This document shows, in pieces, positions 1 through 9,569 of a stretch of 64,000 bases of DNA. The stretch is from Dyella sp. C9 (lineage in GTDB: Bacteria > Pseudomonadota > Gammaproteobacteria > Xanthomonadales > Rhodanobacteraceae), in the NCBI RefSeq assembly GCF_003332825.1, contig NZ_QIRF01000005.1, forward strand, positions 28,058-92,057, in the 5' to 3' direction. The position numbers and the translations under genes are program-made. The notes below the pieces were generated by a model that saw only the letters and a list, made by a program, of their open reading frames with translations, was not told the origin of the DNA and searched no databases. Each line of letters begins with the position of its first letter. Positions within the stretch are counted from its first letter, which is position 1.

Positions 1-269
1 CCAAAGCCGCCCACCGCGAACAGTGCAGCGTCACTCACCTCGCCCAGGCAGGCCGTCCATACATGCACCACGATGCGCTGTACGGATTCGCTGCGGCGAT
101 GGGCCAGCGGGGTCGCATCGGCGCCATCGCGGAAAGCCGTGGCCAGCGCGCGGTCCACGTCGCCGAGCAACTGGCGCAACGCCCGCCGCGCATCCTCCGA
201 CACGCCCGAACGCGGCACCGCCGCGGGCAGGCGTGGCAGCGGGGGCAGCACGATGGGAGCGACGGTCAT
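1..269 (-). CDS. glnD: Bifunctional uridylyltransferase/uridylyl-removing enzyme, N-terminal fragment
   Basis: This is the first 89 or so codons of GlnD; the gene runs off the left edge of the window. The reading begins MTVAPIVLPPLPRLP and reaches VHVWTACLGEVSDAALFAVG followed by GFG, which is the start of the GlnD nucleotidyltransferase core (family pattern LFAVGGFGRGEL). GlnD modifies and demodifies PII (GlnB/GlnK) according to the glutamine level and so controls glutamine synthetase and Ntr signalling. It lies downstream of map on the same strand, a common gammaproteobacterial arrangement. The map terminator at 396-428 separates the two, so glnD probably has its own promoter. The identity is firm from the conserved end, although the catalytic GSxxRxD/HD parts lie outside the window. 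Confidence 0.85.
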   Translation of the reverse strand, partial: MTVAPIVLPPLPRLPAAVPRSGVSEDARRALRQLLGDVDRALATAFRDGADATPLAHRRSESVQRIVVHVWTACLGEVSDAALFAVGGF

Positions 270-395
270 GGGTGGCAGTGACGCATGTGGCGATGCAGCA
301 AGTCTGCCACGAGGGAACGGCTGGTGCAGGCCCGATGGTGGACGGGCGCCAGATTGCCCTCTCACTCCGGCCCCATCCCCCGCGCGGAGAGGGCG

Positions 396-428
396 CAAAA
401 GAAAAGGGCCGCCGAGGCAGCCCTTTTC
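396..428 (-). terminator. Rho-independent terminator of map
   Basis: A 9-bp perfect stem (gaaaagggc at 401-409 with gcccttttc at 420-428) has a 10-nt loop. On the minus strand it is followed by a TTTT run (397-400). It lies just past the map stop codon and before glnD. Confidence 0.85.
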
Positions 429-448
429 ACAACACGATCAAATCCAGA

Positions 449-1216
449 TCACGCCGCATCCGGCCAGGGCGTCAGGATCTCGAACCCGTCGTCCGTCACC
501 GCGATGGTATGCTCCCACTGTGCCGACAGCGAATGGTCCTTGGTGACCACGGTCCAGCCGTCCGGCAGCTGCTTGGTCTGCGGCTTGCCGGCATTGATCA
601 TCGGCTCCACCGTGAAGGTCATGCCCTTCTTCAGCTCCAGCCCGGTACCCGGCCGGCCGTAGTGCAGCACCTGCGGCTCGTCGTGATAGACCTTGCCGAT
701 GCCGTGGCCGCAGTACTCGCGCACCACCGAGAAGCCCGCCGCCTCGGCGTGCTTCTGGATGGCGGCACCGATGTCGCCCAGGGTGGCGCCGGGGCGCACC
801 GCCTCGATGCCACGCATCATCGACTCGTAGGTGGTGTCCACCAGGCGCCGCGCCAGCACCGAGGGGGTGCCGACGAAGTACATGCGGCTGGTGTCGCCAT
901 GCCAGCCATCCCTGATCACGGTGACATCGAGATTGATGATGTCGCCGTCCTTGAGCACCTTGGCGGGGCTCGGGATGCCGTGGCAGATCACGTGATTGAC
1001 CGAGGTGCACAGCGTCTTGGGAAAGCCGTTGTAGCCCACGTTGGCGGGAATGGCCTTCTGCACCTTGGTGATGTGCTCGTAGGCCAGCCTGTCCAGGTCC
1101 TCGGTGGTGACACCGGGCTTGACGTGCTCCTTGAGCATGGCCAGCACTTCAGCGGCCAGCTTGCCGGCCTCGCGCATGGCCTGGATGTCTTCGGGGGTTT
1201 TGAGGGTGACTGCCAT
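449..1216 (-). CDS. map: Type I methionine aminopeptidase
   Basis: This cytosolic metallo-enzyme removes the initiator methionine from nascent proteins whose second residue is small. The 255-aa product starts MAVTLKTPEDIQAMREAGKL, and 255-265 aa is usual for bacterial MAP-I. Family metal-ligand stretches are visible: LDVTVIRDGWHGDTSRM (two Asp), GHGIGKVYHDEP (His), MTFTVEPMINAG (Glu) and QWEHTIAVTDDGFEI (Glu). The ATG at 1216 is chosen because it matches family N-termini; a longer in-frame reading upstream to 1564 has no MAP-like sequence. It is transcribed away from rpsB, the classic divergent map/rpsB arrangement. Confidence 0.97.
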   Translation of the reverse strand: MAVTLKTPEDIQAMREAGKLAAEVLAMLKEHVKPGVTTEDLDRLAYEHITKVQKAIPANVGYNGFPKTLCTSVNHVICHGIPSPAKVLKDGDIINLDVTVIRDGWHGDTSRMYFVGTPSVLARRLVDTTYESMMRGIEAVRPGATLGDIGAAIQKHAEAAGFSVVREYCGHGIGKVYHDEPQVLHYGRPGTGLELKKGMTFTVEPMINAGKPQTKQLPDGWTVVTKDHSLSAQWEHTIAVTDDGFEILTPWPDAA

Positions 1217-1258
1217 AGTTCTACTCACATGGCGGCAATTGCCCAAATATCCAGCAAC

Positions 1259-1288
1259 TTGCCGCGCTGCCGGCGTACCGGCTACAAT
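1259..1288 (+). promoter_or_regulatory. Predicted sigma-70 promoter of rpsB-tsf
   Basis: A TTGCCG -35 (1259-1264), an 18-bp spacer and a TACAAT -10 (1283-1288) are visible. Transcription from here would give a 5' leader of about 270 nt before rpsB. In enterobacteria rpsB has a long leader through which S2 represses its own operon; a similar role here is inference. Within the 1217-1562 gap I also see a small stem CAGCCC/GGGCTG (1449-1454 with 1468-1473) and no open reading frame of note. Confidence 0.45.
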
Positions 1289-1562
1289 TTCCAAGTTTTG
1301 CTGACCCGACGTGTCCGATTCCATCGGCGCGGGCGGTAGTCGCAAAGCGGGGGAGATTGTAACCGCGTTGCGGTACAAACCCCACAAGTCCTTGATTGGA
1401 CAACCAAACGCCACACACGCATCGGCACCGCCTTCGGGGTGCCTCGGCCAGCCCTCCACATCATAACGGGCTGACGGGGTCGAAGCCGGGGATGCGTGGA
1501 GGTCCCAACCCCCGGGCTCCAACCCATCACACATGGGCGGCCCAACAAATCGGAGTTTCACC

Positions 1563-2444
<882 letters not shown>

Positions 2445-2453
2445 GCCTTCCCT

Positions 2454-2477
2454 GCCCCGGCCCGCAAGGGTCGGGGC
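2454..2477 (+). other. rpsB-tsf intercistronic hairpin with GCAA tetraloop
   Basis: Ten base pairs (2454-2463 with 2468-2477, one G-U pair) are closed by a GCAA loop, a GNRA tetraloop. Only a weak, displaced T run follows (2487-2491), so it could be an attenuator or an mRNA-stabilising or processing element rather than a full terminator. Confidence 0.6.
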
Positions 2478-2502
2478 GCATTAAAGTTTTTGAGGACTCC
2501 AG

Positions 2503-3381
2503 ATGACTGCCATTACCGCAAAACTGGTTAGCGAACTGCGCGAGCGCTCCGGCGCCGGCATGATGGATTGCAAGAAGGCGCTGGTCGAGAACAACGGCGA
2601 CATCGAAGCCGCTGTCGAATACCTGCGCAAGACCGGCCTGGCCAAGGCCGACAAGAAGGCCGACCGCGTCGCCGCCGAAGGCCGCATCGCCACCGCCCAG
2701 GCCAATGGCCAGGCCGTGCTGGTCGAAGTGAACAGCGAGACCGACTTCGTCGCCAAGGCGCCGAACTTCATCCAGTTCACCAATGACGTGGCCGAGGCCG
2801 TGCTGGCTTCCGGCGCCGCCGACATCGACGCCGCCAAGGCCGCTGCCTTCCCGGGCGCCGACAACGTCGAGTCCGCCGCCAAGGCCCAGACCGCCACCAT
2901 CGGCGAGAAGATCGAAGTGCGCCGCGTGGCTCGCATCGCCAACGACGGCCCGCTGGCCACCTATTCGCACGGCGGCAAGATCGGCGTGATCGTGGCCCTC
3001 AAGGGCGGCTCGGAAGAGCTGGCCAAGGGCATCGCCATGCACGTGGCGGCCATGAACCCGCCGCACATCAAGCCGGAAGACGTCCCGGCCGAGTTCATCG
3101 CGAAGGAAAAGGAAATCGCGCTGAGCCAGATGACCGAGAAGGACAAGGCCAAGCCGGCCGACATCCTGGAAAAGATCATCTCCGGCAAGATCAACAAGAT
3201 CGTCTCGGAAGTGACCCTGGTTGGCCAGCCGTACGTGCTGGATACCAACACCACCGTGGGCGAAGTCCTGAAGAAGGAAGGCGCCGACGTCGTGGCCGTG
3301 GTTCGCCTGGCCGTGGGCGAAGGCATCGAGAAGGTGCAGGAAGACTACCTGGCCGAAGTGGCCAAGGCGATGCAGGGCTAA
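2503..3381 (+). CDS. tsf: Elongation factor Ts
   Basis: EF-Ts is the guanine-nucleotide exchange factor that recycles EF-Tu-GDP. The 292-aa product has the N-terminal UBA-like module ([20 protein letters not shown]), the EF-Tu-contacting TDFVAK signature (in [14 protein letters not shown]) and the two EF-Ts core subdomains. The length suits the family (about 283-295 aa). GAGG (2492-2495) precedes the ATG. It is cotranscribed with rpsB, and a strong terminator follows at 3405-3437. Confidence 0.97.
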   Translation: MTAITAKLVSELRERSGAGMMDCKKALVENNGDIEAAVEYLRKTGLAKADKKADRVAAEGRIATAQANGQAVLVEVNSETDFVAKAPNFIQFTNDVAEAVLASGAADIDAAKAAAFPGADNVESAAKAQTATIGEKIEVRRVARIANDGPLATYSHGGKIGVIVALKGGSEELAKGIAMHVAAMNPPHIKPEDVPAEFIAKEKEIALSQMTEKDKAKPADILEKIISGKINKIVSEVTLVGQPYVLDTNTTVGEVLKKEGADVVAVVRLAVGEGIEKVQEDYLAEVAKAMQG

Positions 3382-3404
3382 GATCCGGCTGCCGCAGTAC
3401 CCCC

Positions 3405-3437
3405 GAAAAGCCGCGGACCTCCGCGGCTTTTCTTTTT
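3405..3437 (+). terminator. Rho-independent terminator after tsf
   Basis: A 12-bp perfect stem (3405-3416 with 3421-3432) with a 4-nt loop is followed by TTTTT. It ends the rpsB-tsf transcript and so separates it from pyrH. Confidence 0.93.
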
Positions 3438-3553
3438 ATGAAAGCCCCCACTCCCCCTCCGCCCCATCCCGGACGGACGGTTTCCTGCACCCCCACGCCG
3501 GCGCAAGCCCGCGGCAGGCCTGGACTTTCTCCTTCCCCGACGGAACGAAACCC

Positions 3554-3582
3554 TTACCGGTTCGAGACGCTGTCGTTACAAT
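3554..3582 (+). promoter_or_regulatory. Predicted promoter of pyrH
   Basis: TTACCG (3554-3559), a 17-bp spacer and TACAAT (3577-3582) lie between the tsf terminator and pyrH. The -10 matches 5/6 positions and the -35 is weak. Confidence 0.4.
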
Positions 3583-3616
3583 GCGCGCGTTTTGCCCCAC
3601 ACAATCCGGAGACCCC

Positions 3617-4339
3617 ATGAGCGCACCGCTTAAATACCGTCGCCTCCTGCTCAAACTCTCCGGTGAAGCCCTGATGGGCGAGGCCGATTACGGCATCGAC
3701 CCCAAGGTGATCGGCCGCCTGGCCGACGAAATCATCGAAGTGCAGAAGGCCGGCATCCAGATCGGCGTGGTCATCGGCGGCGGAAACATCTTCCGCGGCG
3801 CCGGCCTGGCAGCGGCCGGCATGGACCGCGTGACCGGCGACCACATGGGCATGCTGGCGACCGTCATGAACGCCCTGGCCATGCAGGACGCCATCGAGCG
3901 CCGCGGCGGCTTCGCCCGCGTGATGAGCGCGATCCAGATCCACGACGTGGCCGAGGATTTCATCCGCCGCCGCGCCATCCGCCACATCGAGAAGGGCCGC
4001 ATCGTGCTGTTCGCGGCCGGCACCGGCAACCCGTTCTTCACCACCGACTCGGCCGCCGCGCTGCGTGCGGTGGAAGTAGGCGCCGACCTGCTGCTCAAGG
4101 CCACCAAGGTCGATGGCGTGTACACCGCCGACCCGGCACGCCATGCCGACGCCACGCGCTATGACACGCTCACCTACGACCAGGTGATCGAGCGCAAGCT
4201 CGCCGTGATGGACACCGCCGCCATCGCCCTGTGCCGCGACCACGGCATGCCGCTGCGCATCTACGACATGACCGTCGCCGGCAACCTCATGCGCATCATG
4301 CGCGGCGAAGAAGTCGGTACGCTCGTCTCGGAAAACTGA
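3617..4339 (+). CDS. pyrH: Uridylate kinase (UMP kinase)
   Basis: PyrH phosphorylates UMP to UDP, the committed step from de novo pyrimidine synthesis towards UTP and CTP. At 240 aa it has the bacterial hexameric UMPK length. Visible motifs of the amino-acid-kinase fold are [15 protein letters not shown] at the start, [23 protein letters not shown] (nucleotide/Mg site) and the allosteric GTP-region sequence [20 protein letters not shown] at 3608-3611 supports the ATG at 3617. It is a single-gene unit between two terminators. Confidence 0.97.
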   Translation: MSAPLKYRRLLLKLSGEALMGEADYGIDPKVIGRLADEIIEVQKAGIQIGVVIGGGNIFRGAGLAAAGMDRVTGDHMGMLATVMNALAMQDAIERRGGFARVMSAIQIHDVAEDFIRRRAIRHIEKGRIVLFAAGTGNPFFTTDSAAALRAVEVGADLLLKATKVDGVYTADPARHADATRYDTLTYDQVIERKLAVMDTAAIALCRDHGMPLRIYDMTVAGNLMRIMRGEEVGTLVSEN

Positions 4340-4370
4340 GCTCGCGCTGAGCTTGACTGGTGATTTGACT

Positions 4371-4397
4371 GCGGCCCTTCGTGGGCCGCTTTTTTTT
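4371..4397 (+). terminator. Rho-independent terminator after pyrH
   Basis: GCGGCCC (4371-4377) pairs with GGGCCGC (4383-4389), followed by eight T. This separates pyrH from frr. Confidence 0.93.
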
Positions 4398-4626
4398 GGG
4401 GGATCGGCGGATGGGTAGCGGGGGTGCCAAGACCCACTGTCGCGAGCCGGCTACAAGACGATGATACCCAACGGCGGCGGTGCCCTTTGTCGCAGCATTC
4501 GACCTCACTTCTGCTCGCCGCTCTGGGCGCCCCCACTACCCATCTTCAACCCTCCATCCCCCGGCCCCAACGCCTCTCAGCCCCCTGCTATACTCGTCGG
4601 CTTGCACGGTTTGAGGGGTGTTTCCC

Positions 4627-5184
4627 ATGCTTAACGACATCAAGAACGATGCCCAGACCCGCATGGGCAAGAGCATCGACTCGCTCAGGCACAGCCTGAC
4701 CCGCCTGCGCACCGGTCGCGCCAGCACCGCGCTGGTGGACGGCATCAAGGTGCCGTACTACGGCTCGGACATGCCGCTGAACCAGGTGGCCACGGTGGCA
4801 CTGGGCGACTCGCGCTCCATCATCATCACCCCGTTCGAGAAGAGCCTGGTCGCTCCGATCGAAAAGGCCATCATGGCTTCGGACATCGGCATCACGCCGA
4901 ACACCGCCGGCACCACCATCCGCCTCAACATGCCGCCGCTCACCGAGGAGCGCCGCCGCGAGTTGGCCAAGCACGTGGCCCATGAAGGCGAGGAAGCCAA
5001 GATCGCCATCCGCAACGTGCGTCGCGATGCCATGCAGCAGGTCAAGGATCTGCTCAAGGAAAAGCTCATCACCGAAGACGACGAGCGCCGCGCCGAAGAC
5101 GAAATCCAGAAGCTCACCGACCGTTTCGTCAAGGACGTCGACGGCGTGGTGAAGCAGAAGGAAGAGGAGCTGATGGCGCTCTGA
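4627..5184 (+). CDS. frr: Ribosome recycling factor
   Basis: RRF, with EF-G, splits the post-termination 70S ribosome. The 185-aa protein (MLNDIKNDAQTRMGKSID...) has the conserved LRTGRAS motif and the C-terminal long-helix region ending VDGVVKQKEEELMAL; 185 aa is the canonical length. GAGGGG (4613-4618) gives good spacing to the ATG at 4627. A GTG three codons upstream is less likely because the family begins MxxDI. A TATACT sequence at 4589-4594 may be its -10. uppS follows after 21 nt. Confidence 0.97.
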   Translation: MLNDIKNDAQTRMGKSIDSLRHSLTRLRTGRASTALVDGIKVPYYGSDMPLNQVATVALGDSRSIIITPFEKSLVAPIEKAIMASDIGITPNTAGTTIRLNMPPLTEERRRELAKHVAHEGEEAKIAIRNVRRDAMQQVKDLLKEKLITEDDERRAEDEIQKLTDRFVKDVDGVVKQKEEELMAL

Positions 5185-5205
5185 GGCGCCATCACGCCCT
5201 GCGGC

Positions 5206-5946
5206 ATGGCCAGCGCCGATACCGCGCGGATCCCGCGCCACATCGCCATCGTGATGGATGGCAACGGCCGCTGGGCGAAACTCCGCCACCGGCCGCGAAC
5301 CTTCGGTCATAACGCCGGCCGCAAGGCCGTGCGCGACGTGGTCGAGGGTTGCCTGCGCGAGGGCGTCAGGGTACTCACCCTGTTCGCGTTCTCCAGTGAG
5401 AACTGGCAGCGTCCGCAGGACGAAGTCGGCGCCTTGATGGAACTGTTCGTCCGCGCGCTCGACAAGGAAGTGGACGAACTGCACGGCAACGGCGTGCGCA
5501 TCCGCTTCGTGGGCGACCTGGCCTCGTTCGAACCCAGCCTGCGTCAGCGCATGATGGGTGCGATGTCACGCACGGCCGGCAACGATGGCCTGCACCTCAA
5601 CATCGCGGTGAGCTATGGCGGCCGCTGGGATATCGTGCAGGCCGCACGCAAAGCGGCCGAGGCGGTGGTCCGCGGCGAAATCCGTGCCGAAGAGATCGAC
5701 GAACAGCTGCTGGGCCACTGGATGTGCCTGGCCGAGCTGCCTCCGCTGGACCTGTTCATCCGCACCGGCGGCGAATGCCGCGTCAGCAATTTCCTGCTGT
5801 GGCAGCTGGCCTACGCGGAACTGCACTTTACCGATACCCTGTGGCCCGACTTCGACCAGGCTTGCCTGAAGAGCGCCATCGAAGATTACGCACGCCGCGA
5901 ACGCCGTTTCGGCAAGACCGGCGAACAGGTCGCCCGAAAGGCCTGA
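5206..5946 (+). CDS. uppS: Undecaprenyl diphosphate synthase (cis-prenyltransferase)
   Basis: UppS condenses FPP with eight IPP to make the C55 carrier for peptidoglycan and O-antigen. The 246-aa sequence carries IAIVMDGNGRWAK (catalytic Asp and Mg site), FGHNAGRKAVRDVV, the LTLFAFSSENW signature and the C-terminal IRTGGECRVSNFLLWQ block with YAELHFTDTLWPDF. It sits between frr and cdsA. ispA, which supplies its allylic substrate, lies 21 kb away in the same window. Confidence 0.97.
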   Translation: MASADTARIPRHIAIVMDGNGRWAKLRHRPRTFGHNAGRKAVRDVVEGCLREGVRVLTLFAFSSENWQRPQDEVGALMELFVRALDKEVDELHGNGVRIRFVGDLASFEPSLRQRMMGAMSRTAGNDGLHLNIAVSYGGRWDIVQAARKAAEAVVRGEIRAEEIDEQLLGHWMCLAELPPLDLFIRTGGECRVSNFLLWQLAYAELHFTDTLWPDFDQACLKSAIEDYARRERRFGKTGEQVARKA

Positions 5947-5977
5947 CCGTCGCCCACCCGGCTCACCAAGGATCCGC

Positions 5978-6796
5978 ATGCTGCTTCAGCGAACCCTCAC
6001 CGCCCTGCTCCTCGCTCCGTTGGTGATCGGGTTGATCCTGCTCGCGCCGACCTGGCTGTTCGCGCCGATCGTCGCCCTCGCCTTCCTCGCCGCGATGTGG
6101 GAATGGACCCGGCTGTCCGGGCTCAAGGCCTATCCGCCGCGTGGTGCGCTGCTGGCCTTTACCGCCGCGCTGTTCGTGCTGTGCTGGCTGTCGCGCGGCA
6201 CGCCGTGGTGGCCGGCCCTGATCGGCGCGGGCGTGGCCTGGTGGATCGTGGTGGGCCAGTGGCTGCGCCACTTCGCCTTTGGCGCCGCCCCCACCCGTGA
6301 AAATCGCCTGATGAAACTGGGCGCGGGCCTGCTGGTGATCGTGCCGGCCTGGGTCGCGGTGGTGTCCATCCACGGCTCGGGTGAATACGGCCACTGGTGG
6401 ACCCTGCTCGCCCTGTTCATCGTGTGGGCCGCCGACATCGGAGCCTATTTCAGCGGCAGCACCTTCGGCGGCCGCAAGCTGGCCCCCACCATCAGCCCCG
6501 GCAAGACCTGGGCCGGCGTGTACGGCGCCTTTGCCGCCGGCGCGGCCGTGGCCGTGGGCGGCGGCCTGCTGATGGGCGTGGGCGGCGGCAAGCTGGTCGG
6601 CCTGCTGGTGCTGTCCCTGCTGACCGTGGTGGCTTCGATCGTCGGCGACCTGCTGGAAAGCCTGATGAAGCGCCATGCAGCGGTGAAGGACTCCGGCAAC
6701 CTGTTTCCCGGACACGGCGGCATGCTCGACCGCCTGGACAGCGTGTTCGCGGCCCTGCCGGTGTTCGCCGCCGGCAAACTGCTGCTGGGCCTGTGA
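5978..6796 (+). CDS. cdsA: Phosphatidate cytidylyltransferase (CDP-diglyceride synthase)
   Basis: CdsA is an integral membrane enzyme that makes CDP-diacylglycerol from CTP and phosphatidic acid, the branch point of phospholipid synthesis. The 272-aa protein is highly hydrophobic with about eight membrane segments. It has the C-terminal CDS signature [20 protein letters not shown] followed by GMLDRLD, including the two conserved Asp. Only 2 nt separate its stop from the dxr ATG. Confidence 0.97.
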   Translation: MLLQRTLTALLLAPLVIGLILLAPTWLFAPIVALAFLAAMWEWTRLSGLKAYPPRGALLAFTAALFVLCWLSRGTPWWPALIGAGVAWWIVVGQWLRHFAFGAAPTRENRLMKLGAGLLVIVPAWVAVVSIHGSGEYGHWWTLLALFIVWAADIGAYFSGSTFGGRKLAPTISPGKTWAGVYGAFAAGAAVAVGGGLLMGVGGGKLVGLLVLSLLTVVASIVGDLLESLMKRHAAVKDSGNLFPGHGGMLDRLDSVFAALPVFAAGKLLLGL

Positions 6797-6798
6797 AC

Positions 6799-7983
6799 AT
6801 GAGTGCGCAGCGCCAGGTCGCGGTGTTCGGTGCCACCGGCTCCATCGGTGGCAGCACGTTGGACGTGATCGCGCGCCATCCGCAGCGCTTCCGCGCCAGC
6901 GTGCTCACCGCGCACGGCAACGTCGCCGCGCTGGCCGAGTTGTGCATCCGTTTCCGCCCCGACCTTGCCGTCATCGCAGACCCCGCCCTGGAAGGCGAAC
7001 TGGCTCGACGCCTGGCCGCGGCCGGCGTCCACTGCGAGGTGGCCGCGGGGCATGACGCCCTGACCGCCGCCGCATCGGGCCACCTGTGCGACACCGTGGT
7101 CGCCGCCATCGTCGGCGCCGCCGGGCTGGACTCCACCCTGGCCGCCGCCCGCAGCGGCAAGCGCCTGCTGCTGGCCAACAAGGAATCCATCGTCATGGCC
7201 GGCCCCCTGCTGCTGCAGGCGCTGGCCGAAGGTGGCGGTGAACTGATTCCGATCGACTCCGAACACAACGCCATCTTCCAGTGCCTGCCCGGCGGCCGCC
7301 CCAACCTGGACGCCAGTGGCGTGCGACGGCTGATCCTGACCGCCTCGGGTGGCCCGTTCCGCGGACGCAGCCGGGCCGACCTCGCCGGCGTCACGCCCGA
7401 GCAGGCGTGCAAGCACCCGAACTGGGTGATGGGCCGCAAGATCTCGGTCGACTCCGCCACCCTGATGAACAAGGGCCTGGAGGTCATCGAGGCGCATCAC
7501 CTGTTCGGCGCCTCGCCCGATCGCATCGACGTGCTGGTACATCCGCAGAGCCTGGTGCATTCGCTGGTGGAATACGTGGACGGATCGGTGCTGGCCCAGC
7601 TCGGCAACCCCGACATGCGCACGGCGATCGCCCATGCGCTGGCCTGGCCGCAGCGCATCGAGGCAGGCGTGACGCCACTGGATCTCGCCGCTTCGGCACC
7701 ACTGGCCTTCCAGCAGCCGGACCTGTCCACCTTCCGCTGCCTTGCGCTGGCGTTCCAGGCCTTGCGTGCCGGTGGCGACGCGCCCGCCATCCTCAATGCC
7801 GCCAACGAGGTGGCCGTGGAGGCCTTCCTGGCAGGCGGGCTTCCCTTCCTCGGCATCGCTGATCTCGTCGAAAGCGTTCTTACGGAACTGCCGGCGCAAG
7901 CTGTGGTCGATGTCCAGACCCTGAATGAACGTGACGGCATGGCCCGCCAGGCTGCCCGGCGCATTCTTCGCAACGCCTGCTGA
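6799..7983 (+). CDS. dxr: 1-deoxy-D-xylulose 5-phosphate reductoisomerase
   Basis: Dxr (IspC) converts DXP to MEP with NADPH, the first committed step of the MEP isoprenoid pathway. The 394-aa product has the NADPH loop [10 protein letters not shown] near the N-terminus, then [13 protein letters not shown], the metal/substrate motif [13 protein letters not shown] and [18 protein letters not shown]. The ATG at 6799 immediately follows the cdsA stop and fits the family N-terminus; the reading frame is open much further upstream but only as an antisense-quality extension over cdsA. Confidence 0.97.
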   Translation: MSAQRQVAVFGATGSIGGSTLDVIARHPQRFRASVLTAHGNVAALAELCIRFRPDLAVIADPALEGELARRLAAAGVHCEVAAGHDALTAAASGHLCDTVVAAIVGAAGLDSTLAAARSGKRLLLANKESIVMAGPLLLQALAEGGGELIPIDSEHNAIFQCLPGGRPNLDASGVRRLILTASGGPFRGRSRADLAGVTPEQACKHPNWVMGRKISVDSATLMNKGLEVIEAHHLFGASPDRIDVLVHPQSLVHSLVEYVDGSVLAQLGNPDMRTAIAHALAWPQRIEAGVTPLDLAASAPLAFQQPDLSTFRCLALAFQALRAGGDAPAILNAANEVAVEAFLAGGLPFLGIADLVESVLTELPAQAVVDVQTLNERDGMARQAARRILRNAC

Positions 7984-8004
7984 CAAGCCTGTTAAGCTCT
8001 CCTG

Positions 8005-9351
8005 ATGAATCCTCTTTTCGGCTCAGTGTTTTGGTTGCTAGTCACGCTCGGCGTGCTGGTGACATTTCACGAATTTGGCCACTACTGGGTGGCGCGAAAG
8101 TGCGGCGTGAAGGTGCTGCGCTTTTCCGTGGGCTTCGGCAAAGCCATCTGGAAGCGCATCGGCAAGGACGGCACCGAATACCAGGTGGCCATGATCCCGC
8201 TGGGCGGCTACGTGAAGATGCTCGACGCCCGCGAGGGCGAGGTGGACCCGGCGCTGGCCGACCAGGAGTTCACCAGCAAGCCGGTGTGGCAGCGCATCGC
8301 GATCGTGGCGGCCGGCCCCGGTTTCAACCTGATCTTTACCGTGGTCGCGTTCTGGCTGATGTTCCTGATCGGCAAGCCGGACGTGGCGCCAGTGGTGGCA
8401 GCCACGCCGCACAGCATGGCCGCCGAGGCCGGCATCCGTACCGGCGATCGCGTCCTGAGCGTGAATGGCCACGCCGTGGCGACCTGGAGCGACTCGATGG
8501 ACGCGGTGGCCAACGCCCTGCTGGGCCGTGACCCGCTGCCGCTGGCCGTACGCGGTACTGACGGCGCCGAGCGCACCGTCACGCTGCCGCTCAACCAATT
8601 GCCCGCCGGCGAAGACATCGGGCAGTACCTGGACAAGCTGGGCCTGAAGCTCGCGCCGGTTCCCGCCGTAGCCGCCACCGTGCTGGCTGGCGAGGCTGCG
8701 GCCACCGCCGGCATGCAGGGTGGCGACCGCATCCTCAGCGTCAACGGCAAGCCGGTGGACAGCTACGAGCAGTTCCAGCACCTGGTGCCGGAGGAAGCCG
8801 CCAAGTCACCCACCCTCAGCATGGCCATCCAGCGCGGGGAGCAGACGCTCACGATCCCGGTCACCGCGCGCTGGGAGTCGCTGCAGGGCCAGCCCACCAA
8901 TTGGGTGATCGGCGTATCCCCCCTGGCGCGCGAGCCCGCGGTGCTGCGCTACGGGCCGCTGAAGGCCATGGGCGCCTCCTTGCAGACCACCTGGGAAAGC
9001 GCAGCTTCCACTTTCAACATGATCGGCAAGATGCTGACCGGCCAGGCCTCGACCAAGAACCTGTCGGGCGTGATTGGCATCGCGCAGGTGGCCAACGCCT
9101 CGGCCAGCATGGGCGCGGGCTGGTTCCTGAGCTTCCTCGCCATGGTCTCGCTCAGCCTTGCGATCCTCAACCTGATGCCAATCCCCGTCTTGGATGGTGG
9201 TTGGCTGCTGTATTACCTTATTGAGTTGGTCAAGGGCAGCCCCGTCAGCGAACGCACGATGATGGCCGGTCAGTATGTCGGCCTGGTTCTGCTGTTCACG
9301 TTGATGGGATTGGCCTTCTACAACGACATCCATCGCTTCCTGCCCTCGTGA
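8005..9351 (+). CDS. rseP: Site-2 intramembrane zinc metalloprotease RseP
   Basis: RseP performs the second cut of anti-sigma factors such as RseA to release sigma-E, and clears leftover signal peptides. The 448-aa protein has the HEFGH zinc motif at residues 22-26 in the first membrane helix. Two periplasmic PDZ domains occupy roughly residues 115-290, and the second active-site motif NLMPIPVLDGG lies near residues 389-400 in a later helix. This is the family length and order. It sits 21 nt after dxr and before bamA, its usual envelope-stress neighbourhood. Confidence 0.96.
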   Translation: MNPLFGSVFWLLVTLGVLVTFHEFGHYWVARKCGVKVLRFSVGFGKAIWKRIGKDGTEYQVAMIPLGGYVKMLDAREGEVDPALADQEFTSKPVWQRIAIVAAGPGFNLIFTVVAFWLMFLIGKPDVAPVVAATPHSMAAEAGIRTGDRVLSVNGHAVATWSDSMDAVANALLGRDPLPLAVRGTDGAERTVTLPLNQLPAGEDIGQYLDKLGLKLAPVPAVAATVLAGEAAATAGMQGGDRILSVNGKPVDSYEQFQHLVPEEAAKSPTLSMAIQRGEQTLTIPVTARWESLQGQPTNWVIGVSPLAREPAVLRYGPLKAMGASLQTTWESAASTFNMIGKMLTGQASTKNLSGVIGIAQVANASASMGAGWFLSFLAMVSLSLAILNLMPIPVLDGGWLLYYLIELVKGSPVSERTMMAGQYVGLVLLFTLMGLAFYNDIHRFLPS

Positions 9352-9569
9352 CGCGTGCCGACTTTGCCGAAGGTCGCACGGTGTCAGGGGGTCATGGCGT
9401 ATCCGCGGCGTGTGCGGCCAAGCACGCGCGACGGACACATGGCGATGGTTTACCCGGCGCATCTGGGGAAGATGCAAGCACCCTTTCAAGGCTGGGCTTG
9501 TCCTGGCTTCACGTATTGATCGGGGCGGTTCCGGCCGCCCCATCGGAATAAAAAACAACGGAATCGACG

